Assembly (NCBI GenBank): GCA_963763215.1
Contig: CAVXNX010000002.1
Coordinates: 62,001-126,000 of the forward strand
Length of the DNA: 64,000 bases
Reading direction: 5' to 3'
Source of the DNA: DASQZK01 sp963763215
GTDB lineage: Bacteria > Bacteroidota > Bacteroidia > Bacteroidales > GCA-2748055
In this document: positions 40,563 to 51,338 of the stretch, piece by piece
Position numbering within the stretch: position 1 is the stretch's first letter
Layout: the number at the start of each line of letters is the position of its first letter
Program-made: the position numbers and the translations under genes
Notes under the pieces: generated by a model
What the model was told of the DNA's origin: nothing
Seen by the model: only the letters and a program-made list of their open reading frames with translations
The model's database searches: none

Positions 40563-43500
40563 ATGACTGTAAAGCTACATGCGGCCATTATCATTTGCCT
40601 CCTGGTGCTGCCTTATCTGGCAAATGCCCGCGACGATGCGACCACATACCCGGGGGCCGAACTCTTCACGGTCGAAGATGGCATTTCACAAACACGGGTC
40701 ATCGTCAATTATGTCGATTCATATGGGTTCCTCTGGGTGGGGACAACCGACGGACTCAATTGTTTCGACGGATATACCTTCCGGATCTATCGCCATCAGC
40801 CTTTTGATACCACGAGCCTCTCCAACAATTTTATCCGGTGTATCGCGGAAGACGGGAACGGAAATCTGTGGGTCGGAACCAGTGACGGTCTGAATTTTTT
40901 TGACAGGCAGACCGGGGAATTCAGACAGTATAAGAGGGCAGGGACGACCTCAGTGGAAACGGGCTTGCAGATTTATGCCGTCTGTTGCGATAGCCATGGC
41001 AACATCTGGTTCAAAACGGAAAAACATCTTCATGAGATCATTCCTGCCACAGGCGAAGTGAAGATCTTCAGACATTTTTACAATGAACGGGTCCCGATCC
41101 TTTTCAATAGCAATGGCGGGATGCTGGAAGATGCCAACGGCCTGATCTGGTTCGGCACCAAAGACGGGCTCTTTTCATTTGATCCGGAAACCTCTGAATT
41201 CAGGCATTTCTTTCATGATCCCCTGAACCCTCTTACCATATCTTCGGACCAGGTCAGAGCCATCTTTGAAGACAGTAACAAGGAACTCTGGATCGGCACC
41301 TCCGACGGACTCAACCGGTATGACCGCATTCACGATACCTTCCGGCGGTTCTACCCCGACAGGTCGCCCTTTACCGGAAGTCCCGAAAATGTGATCAATG
41401 ATCTGACCGGGGACCAGGACGGGAACCTGTGGTTAACCACAAATTCCGGGATCAGCAAGTTTGAAAAACGGAATGCTGAATTTGAAAATTACAGTTCGTT
41501 GTTTGTCAATAAGACCCCCTTCACACTTTCGACTTTTAACACGATTGTCCGCGATAGAACAAATAACCTCTGGGCCGGAGGGTTTCAGGGGCTGGTCAAA
41601 ATCGACCTTAAACCCCGGAAGTTCAGGGTTTATGATTCTTCACCCAGTTCCTTCCCCAGGCTTTCGTCGGATATGGTCTCATCCATCTTCGAAGACGGGA
41701 AGGATCATCTTTGGGTCGGTTTGTGGAACAATGGCCTCGATATCATTCAGTGGCCCGATGGCGGAGTGGAGCACTATTCAAGAAATGCGTCCGATCCCCA
41801 AAAACAGATCATCAGCAATAACATCAGGAGCATTTATAAAGACCGGCAAGGCCTGATCTGGATCGGCACCACTGAAGGACTGAGCCTTTACGACGGAAGA
41901 CGGTTCATGAGCTTTGGCGACTATTTTAAATCCGTCCCCGGATTCGATCTCGAGGGGCGACACATTTTCGTGATTACAGGCGACCTCAGAGGCGATATCT
42001 GGATCGGGACCGATGAAGGGGTGTTCCGTTTCCAGCGGAAACTGGATCTCATCACCCACATCGATCAGATTTACAATGACAGCATCCGGACCCACATCAA
42101 TGTCGTCTATGCCATCGTCACCGACCGCTCGGAACCAGGTTTGGATGGGAACGGACAATGGCCTGATTTCCTATCTTCCCGAACGTAACATCTACTACCA
42201 TTACACGGAAAAAGATGATACGACCGGACTGATCGCCAAATCGGTTTTCTCCCTTTTTGTAGACTCCCGGGGCATCCTCTGGATCGGCTCTCCTTCGGGC
42301 CTTAGCCGCTTTCACCCCTCAACCCGTACCTTCAGCCATTTTACGGAGTCGGACGGGTTGCCCAATAATTTCATTTACAAAATTCTGGAAGATCGCGATT
42401 CCCTGCTGTGGATGAGCACCAACAAAGGACTTTCCCGTTACAACCCTGAAACAGGGATTTTTACGAATTATGGGATATCTGAAGGATTGCAGAGTTATGA
42501 GTTCAATCTGGGCGCAGGATTCTTCTCGCACGGAGGAGAGATGTTTTTCGGGGGAATTGCGGGTTTCAATGCCTTTTATCCCGACAGGCTGCCTGTGAAC
42601 CACAGGGTTCCCCCGGTGGTCATCACCAATTTTGAGACGATCGATAACCAGGGGGTTAGCGATCATTATGTCTCTCCCGAAAATCCATCCATGAAGGTCA
42701 GGTACAACCAGTCGTTCAATATCGGTTTCAGCGCCCTCGATTTTACGGCTCCGTCGAGCAACAGTTACCGGTATTCGCTGAAAGAGCCCGGAAGTGGTGA
42801 AAACTGGGTGCCGCTGGGAAGTCAGCATTCGGTCACCTTCTCCAATCTTCCTGCCGGAGATTACCTTTTCAGGGTCAGCGGCACGAACAGCGATGGCGAA
42901 TGGAATGAAAAAGGGACGGAAATCCGGATCATCGTTGTCGCTCCGTTCTGGAAGACCGGTTTTGCCTACATTTCTTATGTCATTCTCGGGATATTCCTGA
43001 TTTACGTTTTGATCCAGTACCGGACTAAAACCCTGAGGCGGTCAAACAGGATTTTGCGGGAACGTGATGTGGCAGCCCGGGAAGTCGCCCGGCAGAAGGA
43101 TCTGCTGAGCCGCAGGAACAAAAATATCGAAGACAGCCTGAAATATGCCCAGCGTATCCAGCAGGCGATGCTCACCACTTCGCGGCTTTTCAAATCCATC
43201 CTTCCGGAATCGTTCATCCTGCATAAACCGAAGGAGCTCGTGAGCGGCGATTTTTACTGGATCTCCGAGCTGGAAGGGAAAATCTTTGTGGCCGCCATCG
43301 ACTGCACGGGTCATGGAGTCCCCGGGGCGTTTATGTCGCTCATCGGTTTCGAGCTGTTCCGCAAGATCATCAACATGCAACGGATATATGATCCGGGGGA
43401 AATCCTGAATGCCCTGAACTCCAATTTCGATGAGATCTTTGGGAACGTGGAAGATCTGGCCCTCAAAGACGGGATGGATCTGGCCTTCTGCGTTCTTGAC

Positions 43501-43890
43501 CGCAAATCGATGATCCTGGAATTCGCCGGAGCCTTCAATCCCCTGTACCTCATCCGCGACAATAAACTGATCGAAGTCAAAGGCGACCGGTTCTCTGTCG
43601 GCGCCGACTCCGATCCCGACGACCCGATTCGAAAGATCTTCACGAGCCATAAAATGAAAGTCGAAAAGGATGACATGATCTACATCTTTACCGACGGGTA
43701 TGCAGACCAGTTCGGCGGACCGGAAGGAAAGAAGTATAAATACCGCCGGTTAAGACACCTGCTGCTCACCATCCATCAGTTACCCGTGAAGAAGCAACGC
43801 GAATATCTTGAAGACAGCATCGAAGAATGGCGGGGTAACCTCGAACAGGTCGATGATATCCTGGTGATCGGGATCCGTCCGCAGTTTTAA
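40563..43890 (+). CDS. Reg_prop beta-propeller sensor fused to a SpoIIE/PP2C phosphatase
   Basis: About 1108 residues after correcting one extra base near 42133. Signal peptide (LHAAIIICLLVLPYLANA), then about fourteen LW(V/I)GT-x-DGL repeats such as LWVGTTDGLNCFDG and IWIGTDEGVFRF, enough for two seven-bladed propellers. Next come a Y_Y_Y domain (YRYSLKEPGSGENWVPLG), one membrane helix (FAYISYVILGIFLIYVLIQY), a coiled coil, and a PP2C/SpoIIE domain with SGDFYWISELEGKIFVAAID, DCTGHGVPGAFMSLIG and FTDGYADQFGG metal-site residues. The periplasmic propellers sense an unknown ligand, and the cytoplasmic phosphatase probably acts on a serine-phosphorylated regulator. Convergent with the hybrid kinase gene. 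Confidence 0.93.
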
Positions 43891-44048
43891 AAGAGTGAGC
43901 CGGGGAGCCCGTAACAGAAGGGGCAGTTTTGACTTGGAGAGCTACGGAACTTTGGGGATCGAACGTCGAAGCGGGAAGAGGCATTATCCGATCAGTGTGC
44001 AGGGTTAACGGCACCAGCCGGACACCGTCATCCGGTCACTGCTTCATT

Positions 44049-45758
44049 CTAGGCTTCCTGTTCCAGCAGCCTTTTCATTTTATAAATCAGGATGTCCACC
44101 TGGAAGGGCTTGCTGATGTAGTCGTTCATGCCCACAGCGAGGCACTTTTCCCTGTCGCCCGAAAGAGCATTGGCGGTAATGGCAATGATGGGGGTCTGGG
44201 TGTTGGTGCTCGATTCGATCTCCCTGATCTTTTTTGTGGCAATGATGCCATCCATCACCGGCATCTGGATATCCATCAGAATGATATCGTATTTGGAAGT
44301 ACCGAACCGGTCGAGTGCTTCCTTGCCGTTCAGAGCAACGTCCACATTACGGACGATATTTTTCAGGCTGAGCAGAACGATCTTCTGGTTGATGAGGTTG
44401 TCTTCTACCAGGAGGACGTTTGAGTTTTTCAGGTCGACTTTCTGTGGCTCAAGGATCGAAAGTTTTTCGACAGGCTGGTCGATCCGCCTGGAGAGGTCTT
44501 TCTGGTATTTGAGGGTGAAAGTGAAGAGCGTTTTGTGGTCCCGTTTTTCAACCGTCAGGTTGCCTCCGGAAAATTCGACCAACCGGGCTGTATTGTTCAG
44601 ATCGAGAGCAGTGAATCCCTGAGGTGGCGCCAGGCATTCTTCATCGGCAACCACAGCTGCATTTTCTCCTTCAGGATTCAGGAAACAACTTGAAATGGAA
44701 AAATGGATGAAGATGTCATTGCGGCTCTCGTTCCGGGGTGAAGCTGCAATCATCAGTCTGAGCGGAAAATCACCCGCCTGCTGGACAATGCACTGAAGAA
44801 GATTCAGAAAGATCTGCTTCAGCTTAATCGGGTCACCCACAATATAGTTGACAAGTGTATCGGAAACATGATGCTCGATAATTGTTTTTTCATTGTTCCG
44901 GAAGAGCTTAACGATGTTCTCGAGGGTTGACCCCAGTTCGAAGCTGATATTGCTCTCCTTGAGCTGGATCATCTCGGGGCGGGAGACATCGATCATTTTA
45001 TTGACCGCATCCACCAGGTTGTTCGTCGATGCCTGAAGCGTGTCGATCAGATCTTTCTGGGAACTGTCGAGGTTGGCGGCATTGACAAGATTGTTGACCA
45101 ACAGGATGTTATTCAGTGAAGTGCGGAGCTGATGGGAGAGGCGTGAGATGAAATCATTCTTTTCCTGTGCCTCCTGCAGGGCTTTTTCGATCTGCTCCTT
45201 GTACATTTTGGTATCGCGGTGACGAACCTCGTCAAAGAGATACACCAGGAGAAGGAGGGCGAAATATCCCAGGAAGAGCGTCGAGATAAAATAGATGTTA
45301 CGGTTGACAAGCGGAAAGTTCGTTTTCAGGAAAATTCCGGGGAGGAACAGGACCGGAAGAAGGACCGCGAAGATGATGCCTCTGCCGGGTCCCAGGAGGA
45401 TCATCACAAAAATGGGATAGAGGAAAAACCAGAGCCAGGCATTGGGCATGCTGGCATACGAGTAGAAATTATAAAGAAAGGTTAGTCCTAATACCGTGGA
45501 GAGAATGATGGAAGATATGTTAAAATGCCTGACCGGGGAAAACACGATACGGTTGGCCAGCAAAAGGATGAAAGCACCCAGTAAAACACCGGCATTCAGA
45601 TAATACCGGTCAGATACGAATCTCAGCCCTACGGTCAGAAGGATCAGCATGGCCATATAGGAGATGACCACATGAAGAAAAATACGGTGTTTTCGTTCAT
45701 GATCCTTGAGAGGGACTTCCGGTGTCAGAATCCTGATCAGGGTTTCGGAAAAGTTCAT
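44049..45758 (-). CDS. membrane hybrid histidine kinase with a degenerate ATPase domain
   Basis: Intact 569 residues. Six predicted membrane helices between residues 25 and 175, HisKA dimerisation helix with SRLSHQLRTSLNNI (His209), an ATPase-like region at about 310-420, and a receiver domain (450-565) with Asp496 in LMDIQMPVMDG and Lys in ISKPFQ. The ATPase boxes are eroded. The N-box reads LNLLQCIVQQ without the key Asn, the DxGxG box is missing (SISSCFL) and the GLGL box is replaced by GFTALDLNNT. So it may not autophosphorylate and could act as a receiver or scaffold. Between 43891 and 44048 nothing else is visible. Confidence 0.9.
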   Translation of the reverse strand: MNFSETLIRILTPEVPLKDHERKHRIFLHVVISYMAMLILLTVGLRFVSDRYYLNAGVLLGAFILLLANRIVFSPVRHFNISSIILSTVLGLTFLYNFYSYASMPNAWLWFFLYPIFVMILLGPGRGIIFAVLLPVLFLPGIFLKTNFPLVNRNIYFISTLFLGYFALLLLVYLFDEVRHRDTKMYKEQIEKALQEAQEKNDFISRLSHQLRTSLNNILLVNNLVNAANLDSSQKDLIDTLQASTNNLVDAVNKMIDVSRPEMIQLKESNISFELGSTLENIVKLFRNNEKTIIEHHVSDTLVNYIVGDPIKLKQIFLNLLQCIVQQAGDFPLRLMIAASPRNESRNDIFIHFSISSCFLNPEGENAAVVADEECLAPPQGFTALDLNNTARLVEFSGGNLTVEKRDHKTLFTFTLKYQKDLSRRIDQPVEKLSILEPQKVDLKNSNVLLVEDNLINQKIVLLSLKNIVRNVDVALNGKEALDRFGTSKYDIILMDIQMPVMDGIIATKKIREIESSTNTQTPIIAITANALSGDREKCLAVGMNDYISKPFQVDILIYKMKRLLEQEA

Positions 45759-45967
45759 AGAAAAACCTTATAATGCAGTGATGGTTAAAGTTGGCTAAGT
45801 TTTTCGCAGCTACGCGGGTAAATCATATACGTCGATACCGTTATAAAGTTACCCGCAATATGGATCGGGAATAATATTTTAATCATAAACTTTCAATACT
45901 TTCGTTTTAATAATAATTTTACTCCTAAGAACCCGAAAAAACATTGACGACAATAAAACCTGATTTT

Positions 45968-46639
45968 ATGAACCGGATCTTCTTCATGCTTGCCGTTGTG
46001 CTGGTTAGCGTCCAGCTTATGGCCCAGGACAATAATGCCGGAAAGGTGAAATACTCTCCCGATTTCAAATTTAAGGAGGGTTTTTACATTGTTTTTGACC
46101 AGGTGAAAAATAATGATCCTGTTCCCCCGGCAAGATTGATTACCAATTTCGATTATTCCGACCCCGATTTTTATAAAAATGTGCTCTCAGAAAAGAGGCT
46201 TTCATTTTTCGATGTCCAAGGTGTAAGGCACGACATTGCCATGAATAAAATCTGGGGTTTCAGCCGTAATGGTGTGCTCTACATCCAGCTTAGCGAAGGT
46301 TTTAACCGGATAACCATCGTGGGCAGTATCTGTCATTTTGTCGCCAGCATCACCACGTATGAAAACCGCTTCTACGACCCCTATAATTATTATCCGTATT
46401 ATTCACCCTACATGATGAGCCCGCGATCGTACAAAAATTCCGAAACCCGGCAGTATCTCATGGACTTTCAAACCGGGAAACTTTACGATTACGATGTCTC
46501 CAGCGTGGAAATATTGTTGATGAAGGACACTGAACTTTACGATGAATATATGGCCTTAAGAAAACGCAAAAAAAAGCAACTAAAATTCTTCTATATACGT
46601 AAATTCAACGAACGTAACCCTCTTTATTTCCCGGCATAA
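45968..46639 (+). CDS. secreted protein of unknown function
   Basis: 223 residues from MNRIFFMLAVVLVSVQLMAQ, a clean signal peptide that decides this start over an upstream ATG at 45944. The mature part is beta-rich with FKEGFYIVFDQVKNNDPVPP and a Tyr/Pro-rich stretch (YDPYNYYPYYSPYMMSPRSY), then a charged C-terminus (LRKRKKKQLKFFYIRKFNER). No family recognised. Followed by another secreted unknown on the same strand. Confidence 0.8.
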   Translation: MNRIFFMLAVVLVSVQLMAQDNNAGKVKYSPDFKFKEGFYIVFDQVKNNDPVPPARLITNFDYSDPDFYKNVLSEKRLSFFDVQGVRHDIAMNKIWGFSRNGVLYIQLSEGFNRITIVGSICHFVASITTYENRFYDPYNYYPYYSPYMMSPRSYKNSETRQYLMDFQTGKLYDYDVSSVEILLMKDTELYDEYMALRKRKKKQLKFFYIRKFNERNPLYFPA

Positions 46640-46725
46640 TTCGGGAAACCGGAAATCTTCTGTTACTCATTACGTTTGATCAGGCGGGGGAGCACCATTA
46701 AAGTGCAGGTATCTTCCCCCGGTCG

Positions 46726-46745
46726 AATGCTTCCATAGAAGCATT
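46726..46745. repeat. 8-bp inverted repeat between two secreted-protein genes
   Basis: AATGCTTC and GAAGCATT surround a 4-base loop, without a T-run. A second, imperfect G/C-rich hairpin lies just upstream at 46685-46721. Either could slow or end transcription between the two genes. Confidence 0.5.
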
Positions 46746-46830
46746 GGAGTGTAAATGAATTGCCCTTCCCGGGCAGTTACAGATCCCGGGAAAGATGAAA
46801 TCGGATGTTCACTTAAATGAGATAACCCAT

Positions 46831-47679
46831 ATGAAACGAATGACGCTTGCTTTACTCATGTTTGCCGGATCCGGCATCCTCTTCGCACAGAAAGAATATG
46901 TGCCCGACAAACAGGATCTTGACCATTTTATGAAGACGAAGACATACGTCGTGCTTGAAGAGAGCCCGATGTCTGACTTTAATTTCGAGATCAAGGATGT
47001 TATGGAAAAACTTTGGAAGATCAACGATTTCGAATTCATTAAAGCATCCGAATTTGCCAAAAAATCGCAGGATCCCAACTGTTCATTTCTTTATACCTCT
47101 CTCGTCAGCTTCGAACGCGACAAAACCGATTCCCGGTATGTCTTTCTGCATCTTTCGCTTGGCGGACAAAATCTCACCATCGACGATCTGAAGGATATTG
47201 TCTCCGTTCCCCTCGGTTATTACGGTGTTGATCCCGAGAACTATATTTATAAGCTTGGCATCATCGTCAAATTCATGCAGAACCATGTCAACCTGATGCG
47301 CGAACATCCCGAATACCTGTCTTCAAATATCTTCAAACACTACAATGACAATATGCAGGATGTGCACACCAAGACCCTTTACCTCATCGCCGACGAGCTG
47401 AGCAAGGAGATCAGTACGCCTGCCCGGATCAAGGCGATCTATCCTTACAAGTTCAAGATCGTGACCCGGGAAGAAATCCACCAGGCCATCCTCGACGGAA
47501 ACAATGACATCGTGTTCCTTCACAAAGTCGGTCCTGAAGGGAAAAAGCTAAAAGCCCGGTGCTACAATATCCTGATCGGTGCGGGTGACGCGCAATTCTA
47601 TTACTTCGACTACCACATGATCAGCGATAAGAAGCCCGACGGCCTGCTGGAGTCGGATCTGAAGAAACTGGCCAAATAA
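46831..47679 (+). CDS. secreted protein of unknown function
   Basis: 282 residues from MKRMTLALLMFAGSGILFAQ, whose signal peptide selects this start over an in-frame ATG at 46795. The mature part has alternating strands and helices (DLDHFMKTKTYVVLEESPMS, GYYGVDPENYIYKLGIIVKF, YYFDYHMISDKKPDGLLESD), ending LKKLAK. No enzyme motif was found. It may work with the secreted protein upstream, since both are of similar size and orientation. Confidence 0.82.
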   Translation: MKRMTLALLMFAGSGILFAQKEYVPDKQDLDHFMKTKTYVVLEESPMSDFNFEIKDVMEKLWKINDFEFIKASEFAKKSQDPNCSFLYTSLVSFERDKTDSRYVFLHLSLGGQNLTIDDLKDIVSVPLGYYGVDPENYIYKLGIIVKFMQNHVNLMREHPEYLSSNIFKHYNDNMQDVHTKTLYLIADELSKEISTPARIKAIYPYKFKIVTREEIHQAILDGNNDIVFLHKVGPEGKKLKARCYNILIGAGDAQFYYFDYHMISDKKPDGLLESDLKKLAK

Positions 47680-47694
47680 TCGGAATAGATCCGG

Positions 47695-47738
47695 GTGCCG
47701 GGAGTGTTCTGCTATCCAAGCTGAACATTCCCGGTCAC
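47695..47738 (+). terminator. hairpin after the second secreted-protein gene
   Basis: GTGCCGGGAGTGTTC and GAACATTCCCGGTCAC pair almost completely (one bulge, one G-U pair) around a 13-base loop, 16 bp after the stop. No direct T-run follows, so termination may be weak or factor dependent. Confidence 0.5.
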
Positions 47739-47864
47739 CTTGTCTTCGCTGCCTTCTTTTTCCCTCCCTTTTTTTTCTTACCCTAATCTTTTATAATTTC
47801 GCGGCTGTCGGGCTGACACTTGAAATTACCTGGCCGGCAGCGATTTTACCTTATAATTTGCACC

Positions 47865-49229
47865 ATGTCCGTATCCAAACCCTCCATACCCAAAGGTACC
47901 CGGGATTTCACCCCTGTTGAGATGATGCGAAGGAACCATATCTTCCGGACCATTAAAGATGTGTTTGAACGGTTTGGATACCTGCCGATTGAAACACCGG
48001 CCATGGAGAACCTCCAGACCCTTCTCGGGAAATATGGGGATGAAGGAGACAAACTGCTGTTCCGCATCCTGAACTCGGGCGATTTCCTGTCAGGCGTTCC
48101 CGGAGAAATGCTGGAATCAGGTGATTCAGCGGGGCTTTCTTCCTTGCTCTGCGATCGCGGATTGCGCTACGACCTGACCGTGCCCTTCGCCCGGTTTGTC
48201 GTTCAGCACCGCAATGAACTCACCTTCCCCTTCCGCCGTTACCAGATCCAGCCTGTCTGGCGCGCCGACCGTCCCCAGAAAGGACGGTACCGCGAATTTT
48301 ACCAGTGTGATGCCGACGTGATCGGGAGTGATTCCCTGATCAATGAAGCCGAGCTGATCCAGCTCATGGACGATGTGTTTACCGCCCTGAAAATCCGCGT
48401 GCGCATCATCCTGAATAACCGGAAAATTCTTGCTGCGATCGCCGAAACCCTCGGCGCCCCGGGAAAACTGACGGATTTTACCGTGGCATTGGATAAGCTG
48501 GATAAAATGGGACGTGAAAAAGTCCTGGAAGAACTCAGTGAAAAGGGCTTCCCGGCCAGTGCCGTCGAGAAACTCCTTCCCCTGCTGGATTTCACGGGCG
48601 ACAATGACGGGAAGATCCGTTTTCTTGAAACGTACCTCCGGGAGTCGCAGACCGGCCTGAAAGGCATAGAGGAAATACGAACCGTCCTCGAAATGGCGGA
48701 GAGCTTTGGAATTTCCAGTGAAATAGTTTTCGATATATCCCTGGCCCGCGGACTGAATTACTATACCGGGGCTATTTTTGAAGTCAAGGCGCTCGATGTG
48801 GAAATGGGCAGTATCTGCGGCGGTGGAAGGTATGATGATCTCACCGGGATCTTTGGTATGCCGGGAGTCTCGGGTGTCGGTATCTCGTTTGGGGCCGACA
48901 GGATCTATGATGTCCTGCTCCAGCTCGACGCGTTCCCGTCTGAAACTGCGACGACCGTCCAACTCCTGTTCGTGAATTTCGGTGACAGGGAAGCCCGGCA
49001 CATTCTGCCCATGCTTTCAAAAATCCGCAGGGCGGGCATTCATGCCGAAATCTATCCCGATGCGGCCAAAATGAAAAAGCAGCTCACCTACGCCAATAAC
49101 AATCATATCCCATACGTCGCCCTGGTGGGCGAAGAGGAAATGGCGAAAAACCTGGTGACCTTTAAGGATATGGCCACCGGTGAACAGAAAGCCATGGATG
49201 TAAACCAGCTGATCGCTTTTCTTTCCTGA
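47865..49229 (+). CDS. hisS: histidyl-tRNA synthetase
   Basis: Intact 454 residues. Class II synthetase: motif 1 IPKGTRDFTPVEMMRRN region, motif 2 QPVWRADRPQKGRYREFYQCD, the His-A loop ARGLNYYTGAIFEV, motif 3 VGISFGADRIYD and a C-terminal anticodon-binding domain (LPMLSKIRRAGIHAEIYPDA, AMDVNQLIAFLS). The ATG at 47865 is preferred to one at 47820 because the family N-terminus begins at SVSKPSIPKG. Confidence 0.97.
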   Translation: MSVSKPSIPKGTRDFTPVEMMRRNHIFRTIKDVFERFGYLPIETPAMENLQTLLGKYGDEGDKLLFRILNSGDFLSGVPGEMLESGDSAGLSSLLCDRGLRYDLTVPFARFVVQHRNELTFPFRRYQIQPVWRADRPQKGRYREFYQCDADVIGSDSLINEAELIQLMDDVFTALKIRVRIILNNRKILAAIAETLGAPGKLTDFTVALDKLDKMGREKVLEELSEKGFPASAVEKLLPLLDFTGDNDGKIRFLETYLRESQTGLKGIEEIRTVLEMAESFGISSEIVFDISLARGLNYYTGAIFEVKALDVEMGSICGGGRYDDLTGIFGMPGVSGVGISFGADRIYDVLLQLDAFPSETATTVQLLFVNFGDREARHILPMLSKIRRAGIHAEIYPDAAKMKKQLTYANNNHIPYVALVGEEEMAKNLVTFKDMATGEQKAMDVNQLIAFLS

Positions 49230-49383
49230 CCGGCTTTGGAGTCCGGACAGCACTTTGGGCATCTGAAAGAAACCTCCGGGATGATCGCCGGTCCCATCCA
49301 CGACCGTCTCGCTGTCCGCTGTTATAGAGCATAGGCAATTCCCTTTTTTTTTCTGTAATTCGAAATCAAAAAAGCAGGATACG

Positions 49384-50874
49384 ATGAAAAACACCCATCT
49401 TATTGGCCCTGAACGCATAGGGTTTGTCCAGGCTGCCCCGGTTGCAAGGGGTGAAGTGACCCTGGACCTCTCGCAAGAAGCCATCCAACGGATCAACCGC
49501 TGCCGGGATTACCTCGACGAACGGCTCAGGGGAGGGGATGAGTTGCTATATGGGATCAATACCGGATTCGGATCTTTGTGCGACCGGGTCATTTCGAAGG
49601 AAGATCTGGGAACACTGCAGAAAAACCTTGTAAAATCGCATGCCTGTGGGGTGGGAGAGGAAGTCCCCCCGGAAATTGTGCGACTGATGCTTTTTCTCAA
49701 GATAAAGTCACTCTCCTATGGCAATTCGGGTATTCAGCTGCAAACCGTCGAACGGCTCATGGATTTTTATAACCTTGATATCCTTCCGGTGGTTTATCAA
49801 TACGGATCACTCGGGGCTTCGGGCGACCTCGCCCCACTGGCTCATCTCAGCCTTCCTCTTCTGGGACTCGGTGAGGTCTGGTACAAGGGCCGGAAAAGGG
49901 CTGCCGGACCGGTTCTCGAAGAAACCGGACTCGGCATCATCGACCTGCGCTCGAAGGAAGGTCTGGCCCTGCTCAACGGGACACAGTTCATGAGCGCCTA
50001 CGGGGTCTTTCTCTGCCTCAAGGTCTTTAAACTCTCCGAACTCGCCGATATCATCGGCGCCCTGTCACTCGACGCCTTCGATGGACGTATCGAACCCTTT
50101 CACCCGCTTATCCAGGCCATAAGGCCCTATGAAGGCCAAAAAATAACGGCGGAACGGGTGACAAGGATCCTCCAGGGCAGTGAGCTCATTGGCCGCAATA
50201 AGAAACACGTTCAGGATCCATACTCATTCCGCTGCATGCCGCAGGTGCACGGGGCATCCAAAGATTCCATCAACTATGTGGCCTATGTCTTTGAGAACGA
50301 AATAAATTCCGTGACCGATAACCCCACGATCTTCCCCGATGAAGACCTGATCATTTCGGCCGGGAATTTCCACGGACAGCCCCTCGCCCTGGCTCTCGAC
50401 AACCTGGCCATTGCCATGTCCGAACTCGGGAATATCTCGGAACGGCGCACCTATCAGCTCGTTTCAGGAAACAGGGGACTACCTCCCTTCCTGGCGGCGG
50501 ACCCGGGTCTGAATTCGGGATTCATGATCCCGCAATACACCGCTGCCTCAATGGTCAGTCATAATAAACAGCTGTGCACGCCCTCTTCCGTCGACAGCAT
50601 CGAATCCTCACAGGGACAGGAAGATCATGTGAGCATGGGTGCCAATGCAGCCGTCAAAGCCTATAAGGTCATGGAAAACCTGGAGCGGATCCTGGCCATC
50701 GAACTCTACAATGCTGCCCAGGCCCTGGAATTCAGAAGACCGGTGAAAACATCTCCCTACCTTGAAGGTATTGTCGCAAAATACCGTGAGAGGGTCAAAT
50801 TTATCGAAGAGGACCAGGTGATGTTTACAGATATCAATGAAACGGTACAGTTCCTCCGTGATATTAAATTATAG
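49384..50874 (+). CDS. hutH: histidine ammonia-lyase
   Basis: Intact 496 residues. Deaminates histidine to urocanate. GSLGASGDLAPLAH holds Ala145-Ser146-Gly147, which cyclise to the MIO electrophile, and YGINTGFG holds the catalytic Tyr56. QDPYSFRCMPQVHGASKDSI, SSVDSIESSQGQEDHVSMGA and the C-terminal LEFRRPVKTSPYLEGIVAKY are family signatures. It follows hisS by 154 bp on the same strand; no other hut gene is in the window. Confidence 0.96.
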   Translation: MKNTHLIGPERIGFVQAAPVARGEVTLDLSQEAIQRINRCRDYLDERLRGGDELLYGINTGFGSLCDRVISKEDLGTLQKNLVKSHACGVGEEVPPEIVRLMLFLKIKSLSYGNSGIQLQTVERLMDFYNLDILPVVYQYGSLGASGDLAPLAHLSLPLLGLGEVWYKGRKRAAGPVLEETGLGIIDLRSKEGLALLNGTQFMSAYGVFLCLKVFKLSELADIIGALSLDAFDGRIEPFHPLIQAIRPYEGQKITAERVTRILQGSELIGRNKKHVQDPYSFRCMPQVHGASKDSINYVAYVFENEINSVTDNPTIFPDEDLIISAGNFHGQPLALALDNLAIAMSELGNISERRTYQLVSGNRGLPPFLAADPGLNSGFMIPQYTAASMVSHNKQLCTPSSVDSIESSQGQEDHVSMGANAAVKAYKVMENLERILAIELYNAAQALEFRRPVKTSPYLEGIVAKYRERVKFIEEDQVMFTDINETVQFLRDIKL

Positions 50875-50896
50875 CCGGCTATCCGGATCGTTCATG

Positions 50897-51338
50897 CTAT
50901 TCGTAGCGGAGGATATCCACCGGACTGCGCCTCGCTGTCCGCAGGCTTTTCAGGCTGACGCTCAATAAGGCGACCATCAGGGAAAAGAGGGCTGCAAGGA
51001 AGAAAATAGCCGGAGAAACGGTGGTCTTATAGGCAAAATTTTCCATCCATTTTTGGATGATCAGCCAGGCGACCGGCCAGGCGACAAGATTCGACAATAA
51101 CACCCAGAAAGTGAAGCGTATCACCAGCATCCTGACTACACCTGCCGCCGTCGAGCCGAATACCTTCCGGATGCCGATCTCGCGCCTGCGACGTTCTGCC
51201 TCGAACGAGGCCAATCCGAAAACACCCATGGCGGCAATGATGATGGCAAGGATGGCAAAAGCCATAAAAATCTGGCCAAATTTCAGATCCGCTTTGTAAA
51301 CCTTGTCGAGTTCAGTCCGCCACCAATAAACCGTCCAT
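50897..51338 (-). pseudogene. truncated FtsX/MacB-type ABC permease, C-terminal part only
   Basis: Only the last 145 or so residues of a roughly 800-residue FtsX-type permease remain: WWRTELDKVYKADLKFGQIF, AILAIIIAAMGVFGLASFEA, RRREIGIRKVFGSTAAGVVR, then two membrane helices and the typical end ARRSPVDILRYE. Homology stops at about 51338, exactly where a response-regulator fragment of the opposite strand begins. So the 5' part was lost by deletion, and the piece cannot make a working permease. Confidence 0.85.

Noticed and set aside
48126..49001. 291-codon minus-strand open frame inside hisS
   Set aside because: Shadow of hisS, which is intact with all class II motifs.
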